From JAEVLT01 sp050496765 (GTDB lineage: Bacteria > Bacillota > Bacilli > Bacillales > Cytobacillaceae), in assembly GCF_050496765.1 (NCBI RefSeq), contig NZ_JBNWEO010000015.1, positions 620,001-684,000 of the forward strand: 64,000 nt of DNA, read 5' to 3'. The first letter of the stretch is position 1. The number at the start of each line of letters is the position of its first letter. Under the pieces are notes generated by a model. That model made no database searches. It was not told the origin of the DNA and saw nothing but the letters and a program-made list of their open reading frames with translations. Shown here in pieces: positions 16,174-25,147 of the stretch. The position numbers were made by a program, and so were the translations under genes.

Positions 16174-17988
16174 TTACCATTTTTTTCGCAAACGGCCGAT
16201 GTAATAAATCGCGCCAATCAACATGAAGCCCACACCGATTAAAATTAAATTCCCTGCATTTGTCGCCGTATCCGGCAGGGCGTATCCTTTCTGTTCTGCC
16301 TGAGCTTTGGTATTTTGTGAGGCTTGAGCTTGAGTTTGCGCCGGATCCGCTTTCGCTGCCGGGCTTCCGGCTGCAAGCGGCAAATGATACAGCAATCCTT
16401 TTCCATTTACCATCAGCTGATAAGCAACAAGCGCTTCAAATGGCTGCGATGTCGAAAAGGAATCACTTTTGTCGCCGCCTTGCCAGTCAAAGCCTCCATC
16501 CGCATTTTGGAATGATAACAAATACTTCAGCACACTCGTTCCATCTTTGGCAAAAAGCGATCCATTTGCGTCAATTCGGAGTGACGAAAGTGCAATCACA
16601 GTTTGGGCTGCACTGGAACTATTGTTTATTTTTCCGGCTGAATACTGCTTGGAAAGATACTGGACGGCTGCATCGATTTTCGCCTTCACATCTGTCCTGT
16701 CTTTATAAGGAGCAAGCGCGGTTAGAATCATCGCGGTTGAATCGACATCGCTTGCCGCGCTGCCATCCCATGCCCAGCCGCCATCGTTATTTTGTTTTTC
16801 TAAAAGCTGATTGACCAATTTCTCTTTTGTCCATAGAGCAGTTTCAGGTACAGGGAATTGGGCGCTGTCCAACGCAATCAAGGCATAGGCAACCCCATTT
16901 AATCCTTGTTTGCTAACATTCCCGTTGTAAACTGATTCAACTAAGTTGTAACCATTAATCGTTGTGGGATTCCCACCAGCAGCTAAAACACCCAAAATAT
17001 AGCGTTCAGTATCTGTGATTCTCGAAAATTTTCCTTGCTTTTCGGCAATTTGGTTTGTTGCATTTTCAAGATAGGATGCCGGGATTGTTTTCCCAGCCTG
17101 TTTTAAAGCAATGGCATCCCACTCTCCTATTTGGTTTTTCAACGTGAAGTCTGCAGCTCGATCAATGGCGTTTTGAAGCTCATTGCTTGAAATGGCAGCT
17201 GTTGCTGGTTGCTGAGCGTTGCCGTTGGTATTATCTGAACCCGTTGAGCTATTCGTACCTGTGTTTGCCGGTTGCCATGTTTCATACTGAAAGCTGATTT
17301 GATCCCCTGGCTTCAGTTGATAGCTATCTGCTCCAACAGATGCCTGTTTTCCGTTTACGTAAAAAGCCCAATAATCGTTACCAGTTGGAGCGACCCCCTT
17401 AATCGAGGTGATGTATTTTCCGTATTGTGAGTCACTGTAACCGACTTTATCCCTTCCCATTGTCACTTGTAAAAGTTGAAAAGCGGTCGCTTTGTCCAAA
17501 AAGCTGATTGGATAAGCAGAAGTATAAAGATCTTTTTGATCTTTGCCGACAACTTTTAACGTTGCAGTGCTTTTTTGCGCAGTCGGGTAGTCCATGTATT
17601 TGAACGTTAAGTTGTCCCCATTTTGAACATGGTAGCTGTCAACTCCAACCGGTGAGGAAATTCCGTTAAGATAAAAAGCCCAATATAGGGTATCGGTTGA
17701 AGCAACTCCATTAATCGAGGTGATGTATTTTCCGTAGGTTGGATCGTCCGTAAAGCCAACATTGCTTGCCCCTACAGCGTTAACAAGAGCATTAAATGCG
17801 GTATCATTCGACGTAAACGATACTGTTTTTTCTGGAACCGAAGGCGGTGCTGCCGGATCTGTTCCAATTACTGTAACGGTTGCTTGATTTGTCTGTACAG
17901 CGGCGAATGTAGGCAGGTGTATACTGCCCATTACAAGGCCGAGAACCAGTAAGATCGCAAACGCCAACTTTGAATAATGTTTTGTCAT
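16174..17988 (-). CDS. wall-anchored transcobalamin-like protein (2x DUF4430 + alpha-barrel repeats)
   Basis: The 604-residue protein has a signal peptide (1-30), two DUF4430 domains (about 33-135 and 138-238; each with YGKYITSI and YWAFY.NG), a Ser/Asn/Thr linker, and a helical barrel (about 266-545) with prenyltransferase-type repeats NNDGGWAWDGS and NADGGFDWQGG. It ends in sortase motif LPDTA at 571, a membrane helix and RLRKKW. Human transcobalamin and intrinsic factor pair the same two folds, an alpha-barrel and this beta domain, to grip B12. The gene is first after a cobalamin riboswitch, so surface capture of corrinoids is a strong inference. GGGGGAAAGGAA precedes the ATG. Confidence 0.88.
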   Translation of the reverse strand: MTKHYSKLAFAILLVLGLVMGSIHLPTFAAVQTNQATVTVIGTDPAAPPSVPEKTVSFTSNDTAFNALVNAVGASNVGFTDDPTYGKYITSINGVASTDTLYWAFYLNGISSPVGVDSYHVQNGDNLTFKYMDYPTAQKSTATLKVVGKDQKDLYTSAYPISFLDKATAFQLLQVTMGRDKVGYSDSQYGKYITSIKGVAPTGNDYWAFYVNGKQASVGADSYQLKPGDQISFQYETWQPANTGTNSSTGSDNTNGNAQQPATAAISSNELQNAIDRAADFTLKNQIGEWDAIALKQAGKTIPASYLENATNQIAEKQGKFSRITDTERYILGVLAAGGNPTTINGYNLVESVYNGNVSKQGLNGVAYALIALDSAQFPVPETALWTKEKLVNQLLEKQNNDGGWAWDGSAASDVDSTAMILTALAPYKDRTDVKAKIDAAVQYLSKQYSAGKINNSSSAAQTVIALSSLRIDANGSLFAKDGTSVLKYLLSFQNADGGFDWQGGDKSDSFSTSQPFEALVAYQLMVNGKGLLYHLPLAAGSPAAKADPAQTQAQASQNTKAQAEQKGYALPDTATNAGNLILIGVGFMLIGAIYYIGRLRKKW

Positions 17989-18021
17989 TTCCTTTCCCCC
18001 TAATCAATCTAAAAATTCCCA

Positions 18022-18048
18022 TAAAAAAATCCTCCCAAAAGGAGGAGG
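18022..18048 (-). terminator. terminator of the cobalamin riboswitch
   Basis: On the minus strand CCTCC-TTTTG-GGAGG is followed by ATTTTTTT. It lies between the aptamer and the start of the transcobalamin-like gene. Confidence 0.8.
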
Positions 18049-18121
18049 TTATGTACGTTAAGATGGTGCCGGCAAATGCCAACTTCAACTTAACACCCTC
18101 CTATCCGCGTAGGCTTTTGGT

Positions 18122-18300
18122 GCAAACAAACAGGCAGGTTTCCTGGCTCATGATCATCGCTTCCTATGCCTTCCCATCAATCGCTTGAAAGTGGCATGTT
18201 ATAGGTTGCTCACATTTACAGTGGCGGGACCGCGTTGGCTTTTAACCAAACTTCCCTATTAAGCTAAAAATCTTTCAAAAGATTTTAGCACCCGTTTTCG
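18122..18300 (-). promoter_or_regulatory. cobalamin riboswitch
   Basis: On the minus strand the region starts AAAACGGGTGC, contains AATAGGGAAG, GCGGTCCCGCCACTGT (B12 box), a GGGAAGGC segment and ends AGCCAGGAAACCTGCCTG. These are the conserved blocks of the adenosylcobalamin aptamer. It controls the five-gene corrinoid uptake operon downstream. Confidence 0.95.
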
Positions 18301-18361
18301 TGGTTATTTTTTTATGACATTCACATTATACACTCTTTTTTAACAAAGAGCGATTTTTTTT

Positions 18362-18394
18362 AAGAAAAAAGCCAACCGCCCGAAATGCGGGCGG
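18362..18394 (-). terminator. terminator of the rib operon
   Basis: On the minus strand CCGCCCG pairs with CGGGCGG, followed by TTGGCTTTTTTC. It lies about 60 bases after ribH. Confidence 0.85.
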
Positions 18395-18451
18395 ATTGTC
18401 TTTCATGGGATGTAGATTTTAATTTTGATAACAATTGTGTTCGAGCTTTTT

Positions 18452-18922
18452 TTATTGTTCCATTGCTCTTGACAAATTCGCCATTTCGATCGCAGCAGTT
18501 GCCGCATCCCAGCCTTTGTTGCCAGCTTTTGTGCCTGCACGTTCAATTGCTTGTTCAATGGAGTCCGTTGTTAAGACACCGAAAATGACCGGAATTCCAC
18601 TGTTCAGTGCTGCAGCTGAAACCCCTTTTGCTGCTTCATTGCAAACATAATCGAAATGCGGTGTGGCTCCTCTGATTACCGTTCCTAATGTGATAACGGC
18701 ATCATATTTCTTGCTATCCGCCATTTTTTTGGCAATCAGTGGAATTTCAAATGCTCCTGGCACCCATGCCACGTCAACGTCCGCTTCCTTGACGCCATGG
18801 CGTTTTAATGCATCCTGTGCCCCGCTCAATAATTTACTTGTGATCAATTCATTAAAACGACCGACGACAATGCCGATTTTTAAACCAGTACCAACCAAAT
18901 TTCCTTCAAATAAGTTTCCCAT
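18452..18922 (-). CDS. ribH: 6,7-dimethyl-8-ribityllumazine synthase RibH
   Basis: RibH condenses the ribityl uracil amine with dihydroxybutanone phosphate to lumazine; it assembles into a 60-mer shell in Bacillus. The 156-residue product has VVGRFNELITSKLL, WVPGAFEIPL, the catalytic-loop VIRGATPHFDYVCNEAAKG and FGVLTTDSIEQAIERAG. It is the last gene of the rib operon, 67 bases after ribBA. Confidence 0.97.
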   Translation of the reverse strand: MGNLFEGNLVGTGLKIGIVVGRFNELITSKLLSGAQDALKRHGVKEADVDVAWVPGAFEIPLIAKKMADSKKYDAVITLGTVIRGATPHFDYVCNEAAKGVSAAALNSGIPVIFGVLTTDSIEQAIERAGTKAGNKGWDAATAAIEMANLSRAMEQ

Positions 18923-18989
18923 TCTTGATATCCTCCAATTTTCGTTAAAATCAAATCAGTCTTAAGTTCTTTAAGAAGCTTCATTTCGA

Positions 18990-20183
18990 TCAAAAATGAA
19001 GCAGGTGTCCAAGCTTGTCATATTTTGTTTTTAAATATTTTTCATTTTCTTCTCTTGCTTCCATTTGGATTGGAACCCGCTCAACGACTTCTAAGCCGTA
19101 GCCGCTCAGCCCTTTAATTTTTCGCGGGTTGTTCGTTAACAAGCGCATTTTTTTCACGCCCAAGTCTCGTAAAATTTGTGCGCCAATTCCATATTCGCGC
19201 AAATCGGCGGCAAACCCAAGCTTATGATTGGCCTCGACAGTGTCATAACCTTCTTCCTGCAATTTATAGGCACGCAACTTATTCAAAAGACCGATGCCAC
19301 GCCCTTCCTGACGCATGTATAACAACACGCCATTTCCTTCCTCCTCAATTTGATTCAAAGCTGCATGCAGCTGCGGACCGCAATCACAGCGATAGGAACC
19401 GAATACATCACCGGTTAAACACTCCGAATGAACCCTGACCAAAATCGGTTTCTCCGGATCAATCTCTCCCTTAACCAATGCGATATGCTCTTTGTCATCT
19501 ACGAGATTGCTGTAGCCGATTGCCCGAAAATTTCCAAACTCTGTTGGCAATTGGGCTTCGATTTCGCGCTGAACCAATTTTTCCTGATTGCGGCGATACT
19601 CAATCAAGTCTTTGATCGTGATCAATTTCAGACCAAATTGATCGGCAATTTTGCGCAATTGGGGAACACGTGCCATCGTACCGTCCTCATTCATGATTTC
19701 ACAAATCACGCCAGCCGGTCTGGCTCCGGCTAACCGTGCCAAATCGACAGCAGCCTCCGTGTGACCAGCTCGTCTTAATACTCCCCCTTTTTTCGCAATC
19801 AGCGGAAAAATATGGCCTGGACGGCGAAAATCAAGCGGCATTGACGTCGGATCCAGCATTTTTTGGATCGTCAGCGACCGTTCAAATGCGGAGATTCCAG
19901 TTGTTGTCGTTTTATAATCGATGCTTACGGTAAAAGCTGTTTCATGGTTATCGGTATTCTTAGCTACCATTGGAGCCAGTTCCAGCTTCTCTGCAAGCTC
20001 CGCTTCGATTGGTACACAAACAAGCCCCCGTCCATGTGTCGCCATAAAATTGATGACTTCTTGGGTGGCAAAATCGGCAAGAGCGAGAAGATCCCCCTCA
20101 TTTTCACGATCTTCATCATCACAAACAATCACAATTTTGCCATTTTTGAGTTCTTCAATCGCTTCTTCAATTTGATCAAACAT
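18990..20183 (-). CDS. ribBA: bifunctional dihydroxybutanone-phosphate synthase / GTP cyclohydrolase II RibBA
   Basis: The 397-residue enzyme makes both riboflavin precursors. The N-terminal RibB domain has DDEDRENEGD, FMATHGRGLVCVP and RRAGHTEAAVDLARLAG. The C-terminal RibA domain has HSECLTGDVFGSYRCDCGPQ with the zinc Cys residues, RQEGRGIGL and TNNPRKI. The ATG at 20183 follows AAAGGAG by 8 bases; the frame extends to 20231 only through non-conserved codons. It lies between ribE and ribH. Confidence 0.97.
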   Translation of the reverse strand: MFDQIEEAIEELKNGKIVIVCDDEDRENEGDLLALADFATQEVINFMATHGRGLVCVPIEAELAEKLELAPMVAKNTDNHETAFTVSIDYKTTTTGISAFERSLTIQKMLDPTSMPLDFRRPGHIFPLIAKKGGVLRRAGHTEAAVDLARLAGARPAGVICEIMNEDGTMARVPQLRKIADQFGLKLITIKDLIEYRRNQEKLVQREIEAQLPTEFGNFRAIGYSNLVDDKEHIALVKGEIDPEKPILVRVHSECLTGDVFGSYRCDCGPQLHAALNQIEEEGNGVLLYMRQEGRGIGLLNKLRAYKLQEEGYDTVEANHKLGFAADLREYGIGAQILRDLGVKKMRLLTNNPRKIKGLSGYGLEVVERVPIQMEAREENEKYLKTKYDKLGHLLHF

Positions 20184-20234
20184 TGTGTCCACTCCTTTTA
20201 TCCTTGCCCAATGGACATGCCAAAGCGGCAAGTT

Positions 20235-20891
20235 TTAATAAAATCCATTTTCCGCTAAAAATTGTTCTGTTATGCCCGTTTTCTTTTCAGCCGGGTCGTC
20301 TGTCAGTCCCGTTAAAAAATGGCTGACGTATTTTCCGATCATATCGGTCTCAAGATTGACGATATCTCCGGGACCTTTATTTCCAAGAATCGTTTCTTTC
20401 ATCGTGTGCGGGATGAGCGAAATCGTAAAACTGTTTTCGCTGACACCAAAGACCGTCAGGCTTGTCCCGTCAACTGCGATCGAACCTTTTAAAATAATGT
20501 ACTTTAAAAGCGTAGGGTCAGCCTCAATTTCATAATAGACGGCATTTTCAAATGGTTTTTTGTTTTTGACGATGCCGGTGCCGTCGACATGGCCGGAGAG
20601 AAAATGACCGCCAAAGCGTCCCCCCGCTGCCATTGCCCGTTCAAGATTGACAGGGGACCCTCTTTTAACTATTTTTAAACTCGTCGCTTTCACTGTTTCC
20701 GGCATCACATCAACGCTGAATTGATCTTTGGAAAACCGGGTCACGGTCAGGCAAACACCGTTTACCGAAATGCTATCTCCAAGCTGTACATCTTCAAGAA
20801 TTTTTCCCGCTTTGATTGTTAAAACAAACGACTCGCCAGATTGCTGGATTCCCGTAACTGTCCCAATCTCTTCAACAATTCCAGTAAACAT
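20235..20891 (-). CDS. ribE: riboflavin synthase alpha chain RibE
   Basis: The enzyme dismutates two lumazines to riboflavin. Its 218 residues contain the two similar barrels of the family: MFTGIVEEIGTV with SISVNGVCLTV in the first, and FLSGHVDGTG, then IAVDGTSLTV in the second. The gene starts 2 bases after the ribD stop, so the two are coupled. Confidence 0.97.
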   Translation of the reverse strand: MFTGIVEEIGTVTGIQQSGESFVLTIKAGKILEDVQLGDSISVNGVCLTVTRFSKDQFSVDVMPETVKATSLKIVKRGSPVNLERAMAAGGRFGGHFLSGHVDGTGIVKNKKPFENAVYYEIEADPTLLKYIILKGSIAVDGTSLTVFGVSENSFTISLIPHTMKETILGNKGPGDIVNLETDMIGKYVSHFLTGLTDDPAEKKTGITEQFLAENGFY

Positions 20892-20893
20892 GA

Positions 20894-21994
20894 TTATTCA
20901 CCTTCTTTCTCATTTGAACGTTCTGCGGTCACCTTAATATCGCCGCCAATCATTTCGACTGATTTTATTTTTAGTGGGATCGCATCGGCCATATTTGCGA
21001 TTCCTTCACCGGAAAATGAAGTTGGGGCATTTTTTCCGCCAATTAATTTTGCGCCTATGTAGACAATCAACTGCTCAAAGGCTTGCTCTTTCAAAAAACT
21101 GCCGTTCACCTCTGCTCCGCCCTCCACAAAAAGCGAGGTAATCCCAAGTTCTCCTAAAATCGGCAACATTTCGTTTATTCTAATTTGCTGTTGCGGCATT
21201 TTAATGATTTTCACGCCCGCTTGTTCAAATAACTGTTGCCGCTCTTCTGGTGCGCCCGCTCCAGTGACGATCCAGGTCGGAGCCTCTTTGTCCTGAACCA
21301 CCCTAGCATGCAGCGGGGTTCTTAGTTGTGTATCGAGAATCACGCGAATCGGATTTTTTCCGCCGCCAGCAAGCCTTGTTGTCAAGCTTGGGTCATCTTT
21401 TAAAACGGTGTTAACGCCTACCAAAATCGCATCATGCACATGGCGAAGCTGGTGAACGTCTTTTCTTGCGGCATCACTCGTAATCCACTTGCTTTCGCCT
21501 GTTTTTGTTGCTGTTTTTCCATCCAAACTGGCGGCGGATTTTAACGTGACATATGGAAGGCCTGTTTGAATCGAATAAAAAAATACTTTATTCAGTTCCC
21601 GGGCTTCCGTTTCCATTAAACCAATGACCACCTCTATGCCGGCCTTTCGCATCCGCTCAATTCCCGCCCCCGCAACTTGTGGGTTCGGATCGGTTGTCGC
21701 GACAAATACGTTTCTAATTCCCGAAGAGATCACCAAATTTGAGCACGGCGGCGTTTTACCGTAATGGCTGCACGGTTCTAATGTAACATAAAGGGTGGCG
21801 CCGTCTGCTTTTTCACCGGCCATTTGGATGGCATGAACTTCGGCGTGCGGTTCCCCTGCCTTTAAATGCGCGCCCATCCCAACAATTTGATGGTCCTTGA
21901 CAACGACTGCGCCGACAACCGGGTTTGGCGATGTCTGCCCTATCGTTGCTTTTGCTAAATCGATCGCCAAACGCATATAATCCGCATCATTCAA
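20894..21994 (-). CDS. ribD: bifunctional riboflavin deaminase/reductase RibD (RibG)
   Basis: RibD deaminates and then reduces the pyrimidine intermediate made from GTP. At about 366 residues it matches Bacillus RibG. The deaminase domain has GEPHAEVHAI and EPCSHYGKTPPCS (zinc ligands); the reductase domain has LKSAASLDGKTAT, SKWITS, and FVEGGAEVNGSFL. I start it at the TTG at 21994, just after GGGAGTGAG, giving LNDADYMRLAIDLAK as in relatives. The open frame upstream to 22114 runs through the riboswitch terminator and is not coding. Confidence 0.95.
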   Translation of the reverse strand: MNDADYMRLAIDLAKATIGQTSPNPVVGAVVVKDHQIVGMGAHLKAGEPHAEVHAIQMAGEKADGATLYVTLEPCSHYGKTPPCSNLVISSGIRNVFVATTDPNPQVAGAGIERMRKAGIEVVIGLMETEARELNKVFFYSIQTGLPYVTLKSAASLDGKTATKTGESKWITSDAARKDVHQLRHVHDAILVGVNTVLKDDPSLTTRLAGGGKNPIRVILDTQLRTPLHARVVQDKEAPTWIVTGAGAPEERQQLFEQAGVKIIKMPQQQIRINEMLPILGELGITSLFVEGGAEVNGSFLKEQAFEQLIVYIGAKLIGGKNAPTSFSGEGIANMADAIPLKIKSVEMIGGDIKVTAERSNEKEGE

Positions 21995-22021
21995 TTTTCT
22001 CACTCCCGTAAAAATAGGATT

Positions 22022-22060
22022 AAAAAAGAAAAACCCTGAAGCAAACAGAAGCTTCAGGGT
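22022..22060 (-). terminator. terminator of the FMN riboswitch
   Basis: On the minus strand ACCCTGAAGC pairs perfectly with GCTTCAGGGT around an 8-base loop and is followed by TTTTTC and a longer T run. Confidence 0.9.
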
Positions 22061-22134
22061 ACACGAAAAAGACAATAACAAATTAGGGCCTATAAATAGA
22101 CTTTTTTTGCCCATTCATAAACCGTCCTTTTTTC

Positions 22135-22271
22135 CTTCTCCCATCCAGACTTTAACTGTCGGCCCTGGAGTTTCACCAGATCCACCGTTTAACCATAAGG
22201 CTAACCGGGTCACGGACTAAGAAGCAGCTGCTTCATCACCGCCGGTTCGGAATTTCACCTGACCCCGAAGG
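22135..22271 (-). promoter_or_regulatory. FMN riboswitch (RFN element)
   Basis: On the minus strand the blocks CCTTCGGGGTCAGGTGAAA, TTCCGAACCGGCGGTGATG, AGTCCGTGACCCGG, GGTGGATCTGGTGAAACTCC and GGGCCGACAGTTAAAGTC occur in the RFN order. It heads ribDE-ribBA-ribH and has its own terminator. Confidence 0.98.
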
Positions 22272-22356
22272 AAACCATATCACAGATATAGTTACGTTTA
22301 TTTACTTGTTGGTTTCATCTTACAGCAGAACAATCAAGGATGCAAATAGAAAATCT

Positions 22357-23673
22357 TTATTTCACGCGCAACTTTTGACCGGCGTAAATGGTGTATTTGG
22401 CATTTAGATGGTTCAGGGCTTTGATTTGGGCAATGGAGGAACGATACTGAACTGCTAACTCAGAAACCGTTTCTCCCCAGCGGACGAGATGATAAACCGG
22501 CGTTGACGCTGAAACCGCTGGAACGGAAGTCGTTGTTCCAGAAGGAATTTTTAACACTTGCCCAGCGCGGATAAAGTTTTTATTGCGAATGTTATTGACG
22601 AAGGCCAAAGAATTAACTGAAACGCGAAACTTACCTGCGATGCCACTTAATGTGTCACCCCATTTGACGCGGTATGTTGCCGTGGCAGTTCCAGAAGTTC
22701 CAGAAGTTACAGACAGCGGCTTAAGCTGGCTGTTCTCAAAATTGACTTGAGCTGGCTTCATGCCGGTTTTTAACTTTGATAATAATGCAAGGTTTTGTGC
22801 CGATGTTCCCGTATAATTCGGAATCCCATACTCTTCGGCTAATACAGCCCTGTTGCTAAAAGAGGCATTCAAGCCTTTTTCTTTCATATAATCAACAAGT
22901 GATAGAGTTTCAATTTTTTTCACTACTATAGAAGACGATCTCACTTGGTTTGTATACTTGCCTGCATAATCTTCTGATACATCGAAATTCCCATAGGAGG
23001 CCAAGCCGTTAAAGCGATAGTCTGAAGCCCATTGCCATGCCCCGACTCCATTTGAGAAAACAGCCGTAGGATTCCCTTTTTGCGGATTAATCGGATAAGA
23101 TGCAAGCCAAGGTTTATTAATTAGCAGCGATTTCGGCAGCAGCCGGTTATTGTAAAAATAGGAACCACTGTATAGATCAATCTTTGAATATCCTAATCTT
23201 CTCATTTCTTGGATAAATGTATTCGTGTATTCGGTTAATTTGGCCGGATCGTTTGAGAGATTGGTAGCTTCCACATCGACAACTACATAGCCGTCTTTGT
23301 TTTTGTCAAAGCCAACTAAATTCAATTTTTTATCAAACCATTGGGCTTCTGCTTTGGCAATTTCATTGCTTGTAAAACGTGCATAGTGATAGGCATGTAC
23401 AATCATTCCCGCTTGTTTCGCATTGGCGATGTTAACAGATGCGGCTGGATCGACAAAGTAGCGATCCTCGCTCACTTTGATGACAACGGCATTTACACCG
23501 GCCTCTTTAATGGTTTGATAGAACGCAAGCGGCAATCCCGTTTCATTGTTATGGTGGGAAACATCAATAAAATCAACATTTGGTTCACTCGCAAAGGCGG
23601 AAATTCCAGACGACAAAGCGAACACGGCCGAGATGACTAGTAAACGAAGAAACTTCCACATTTTCTCCAACAT
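22357..23673 (-). CDS. secreted GH25 lysozyme with two LysM domains
   Basis: The 438-residue protein starts with a signal peptide (about 1-28, ending FASE). The GH25 domain (about 32-240) carries DFIDVSHHN at its start and YVVVDVEATN with the acidic catalytic pair, and WQWASDYRFNG. A spacer around 260-310 (SLVDYMKEKGLNASF..RAVLAEEYGI) is seen in other Bacillus cell-wall enzymes. Two LysM repeats close it, YRVKWGDTLSGIAGKF and YHLVRWGETVSELAVQY. It probably cuts the glycan strands of peptidoglycan outside the cell. It is monocistronic. Confidence 0.93.
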   Translation of the reverse strand: MLEKMWKFLRLLVISAVFALSSGISAFASEPNVDFIDVSHHNNETGLPLAFYQTIKEAGVNAVVIKVSEDRYFVDPAASVNIANAKQAGMIVHAYHYARFTSNEIAKAEAQWFDKKLNLVGFDKNKDGYVVVDVEATNLSNDPAKLTEYTNTFIQEMRRLGYSKIDLYSGSYFYNNRLLPKSLLINKPWLASYPINPQKGNPTAVFSNGVGAWQWASDYRFNGLASYGNFDVSEDYAGKYTNQVRSSSIVVKKIETLSLVDYMKEKGLNASFSNRAVLAEEYGIPNYTGTSAQNLALLSKLKTGMKPAQVNFENSQLKPLSVTSGTSGTATATYRVKWGDTLSGIAGKFRVSVNSLAFVNNIRNKNFIRAGQVLKIPSGTTTSVPAVSASTPVYHLVRWGETVSELAVQYRSSIAQIKALNHLNAKYTIYAGQKLRVK

Positions 23674-23845
23674 TTTTCACTCCTTTTAGCAAATCACGCA
23701 TTAGCTGGACAAATGATCAAGCTAATCCATTCTTTAAGACGTGTTACAATAGAGTATGCTTATTGGAAAGAACGAGTGAAATAATTGGACAATGTTAATA
23801 TCTTCCTTTTTTGCTTCGAAAAAAATCAAAGCTTCCCAGCCCAAA

Positions 23846-23880
23846 CCAAAAAAAGAGAACTAAGCATGTTAGTCCTCTTC
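23846..23880 (-). terminator. terminator of the GyrI-like gene
   Basis: On the minus strand GAGGACTAA..TTAGTTCTC forms a hairpin followed by TTTTTTT. The stop codon of the gene lies inside the stem. Confidence 0.75.
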
Positions 23881-24348
23881 TCTGTAGCGTTTTACCGGCA
23901 AGTAAATATCAAATTGAATGGTTTCATCCCTTTTTTTATTGTTCCTTTTTCCGAAGGGGTATATTTCAAGACTTAGTGCGTGATGGTCTTGTTCGTATCC
24001 ATACTCTTCCATCCATTTGAACATTTGTATGTAGGTGTTTTCGACTTCCTCCGGCAAACCATCATGGCTGCCGAATACGTAACTTTTTTTCGGAATGGTG
24101 AAGCCTACCATTCCTTCCGGTACGTCTATAATTTTCTCAACCGGTGTTGTTACATAATACGTGATTTCTGTTTCCCGGCAATGAAATGGGTTAATCAGCA
24201 CTTGTTCCCCTGTCGGGTAAAGAACCTCGTCTGCTCTAAATTCCATCTCGGTAAAAAGCTGTGGGAGCTTATCCAATTCAGAATAGGTACCGTTCCAGGC
24301 AATGCCAACTACTTGAAATGCTTCTTTCTCAATCACACGAATCTCCAA
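23869..24348 (-). CDS. GyrI-like effector-binding domain protein
   Basis: About 159 residues with the SOUL/GyrI-like small-molecule binding fold: an opening VIEKEAFQVVGIAWNGTY, then ITYYVTTPVEK, VPEGMVGFTIPKKSYVFGSHDG and LEIYPFG near the end. Such stand-alone domains bind hydrophobic or cationic compounds and may act in drug response; the ligand is unknown. A TTG at 24348, 6 bases after AGGGGGG, is a better start than the ATG at 24372, which has no binding site. Confidence 0.8.
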   Translation of the reverse strand: MEIRVIEKEAFQVVGIAWNGTYSELDKLPQLFTEMEFRADEVLYPTGEQVLINPFHCRETEITYYVTTPVEKIIDVPEGMVGFTIPKKSYVFGSHDGLPEEVENTYIQMFKWMEEYGYEQDHHALSLEIYPFGKRNNKKRDETIQFDIYLPVKRYREED

Positions 24349-24429
24349 CTTGATCCCCCCTACCCACATCATATTTCATTTGCCATGGTTTTATCCCTTT
24401 CAGCGCATGCAAAGTTTATTTTTGAATAA

Positions 24430-24951
24430 TTATTTTAAAATACTTGTGGGCACTTCAAATACTTTCCACAAGAAAATCGTAAATACTGCCGATAAAATCC
24501 ATGCCAAAAGCGGATTTTTATAATGAATGGATAAGATAGCAAACATTACAAATGTAAACAATGCCGACCATGCATAATTCCACCCATGCTTGTGAACAAT
24601 TCCGCCCGTCATTAAATCAATTAGTTCATTGACTAGATAGAGAAGGGTCCATGCAAGAATGTAAAAAAATCGTTTTCTGCGACTTTCAGGTAAATGGCCG
24701 AGGAAGATCAGCATCGTCAATGGATATTTGATAAACAGAATGAAAAGGGAAATATGCGTGTGCTTTGCCCAGCTGGCATCACTGCCAATCGGTTTGTATT
24801 CCCACATGCTATAACGAAAAAATAAAAATTGGTACAATAAATCCCCAACCATGAAGAAAAGAATCGTTGGATAGTATTGTTTCCAATTTTTCCAATCCGC
24901 CCATTTCAGTGCGATTGCGATATAAAATGTTGCATACAAAAGGTTCGCCAT
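24430..24951 (-). CDS. CBO0543-family membrane protein
   Basis: The 173-residue protein has about six hydrophobic segments and the features of the uncharacterised CBO0543 family common in Bacillaceae: WKNWKQYYPTILFFMVGDL, YSMWEYKP and a closing region ending WKVFEVPTSILK. Its function is unknown. The gene stands alone, divergent from the EamA transporter gene. Confidence 0.8.
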   Translation of the reverse strand: MANLLYATFYIAIALKWADWKNWKQYYPTILFFMVGDLLYQFLFFRYSMWEYKPIGSDASWAKHTHISLFILFIKYPLTMLIFLGHLPESRRKRFFYILAWTLLYLVNELIDLMTGGIVHKHGWNYAWSALFTFVMFAILSIHYKNPLLAWILSAVFTIFLWKVFEVPTSILK

Positions 24952-25147
24952 AGATTCCCCCCTTTTTAACTAATGTATAACCAGTATTTTCCTTTTAGTG
25001 GGTAATTTATAACATTATTTTTAAATAATTTCTATTTATCATTGAAAATGATTTGTCATACAAATCTTCTATCAGTTTTTAAACTATTCTGTTAAAATCA
25101 ATTCATAGGACGATTCATTTCCATTATCGAATGAAGGAGCTTTGCCA

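Noticed and set aside
21995..22114. N-terminal extension of RibD
   Set aside because: The extension translates the riboswitch terminator hairpin; relatives start at the LNDADYM region, where a TTG has a good ribosome binding site.
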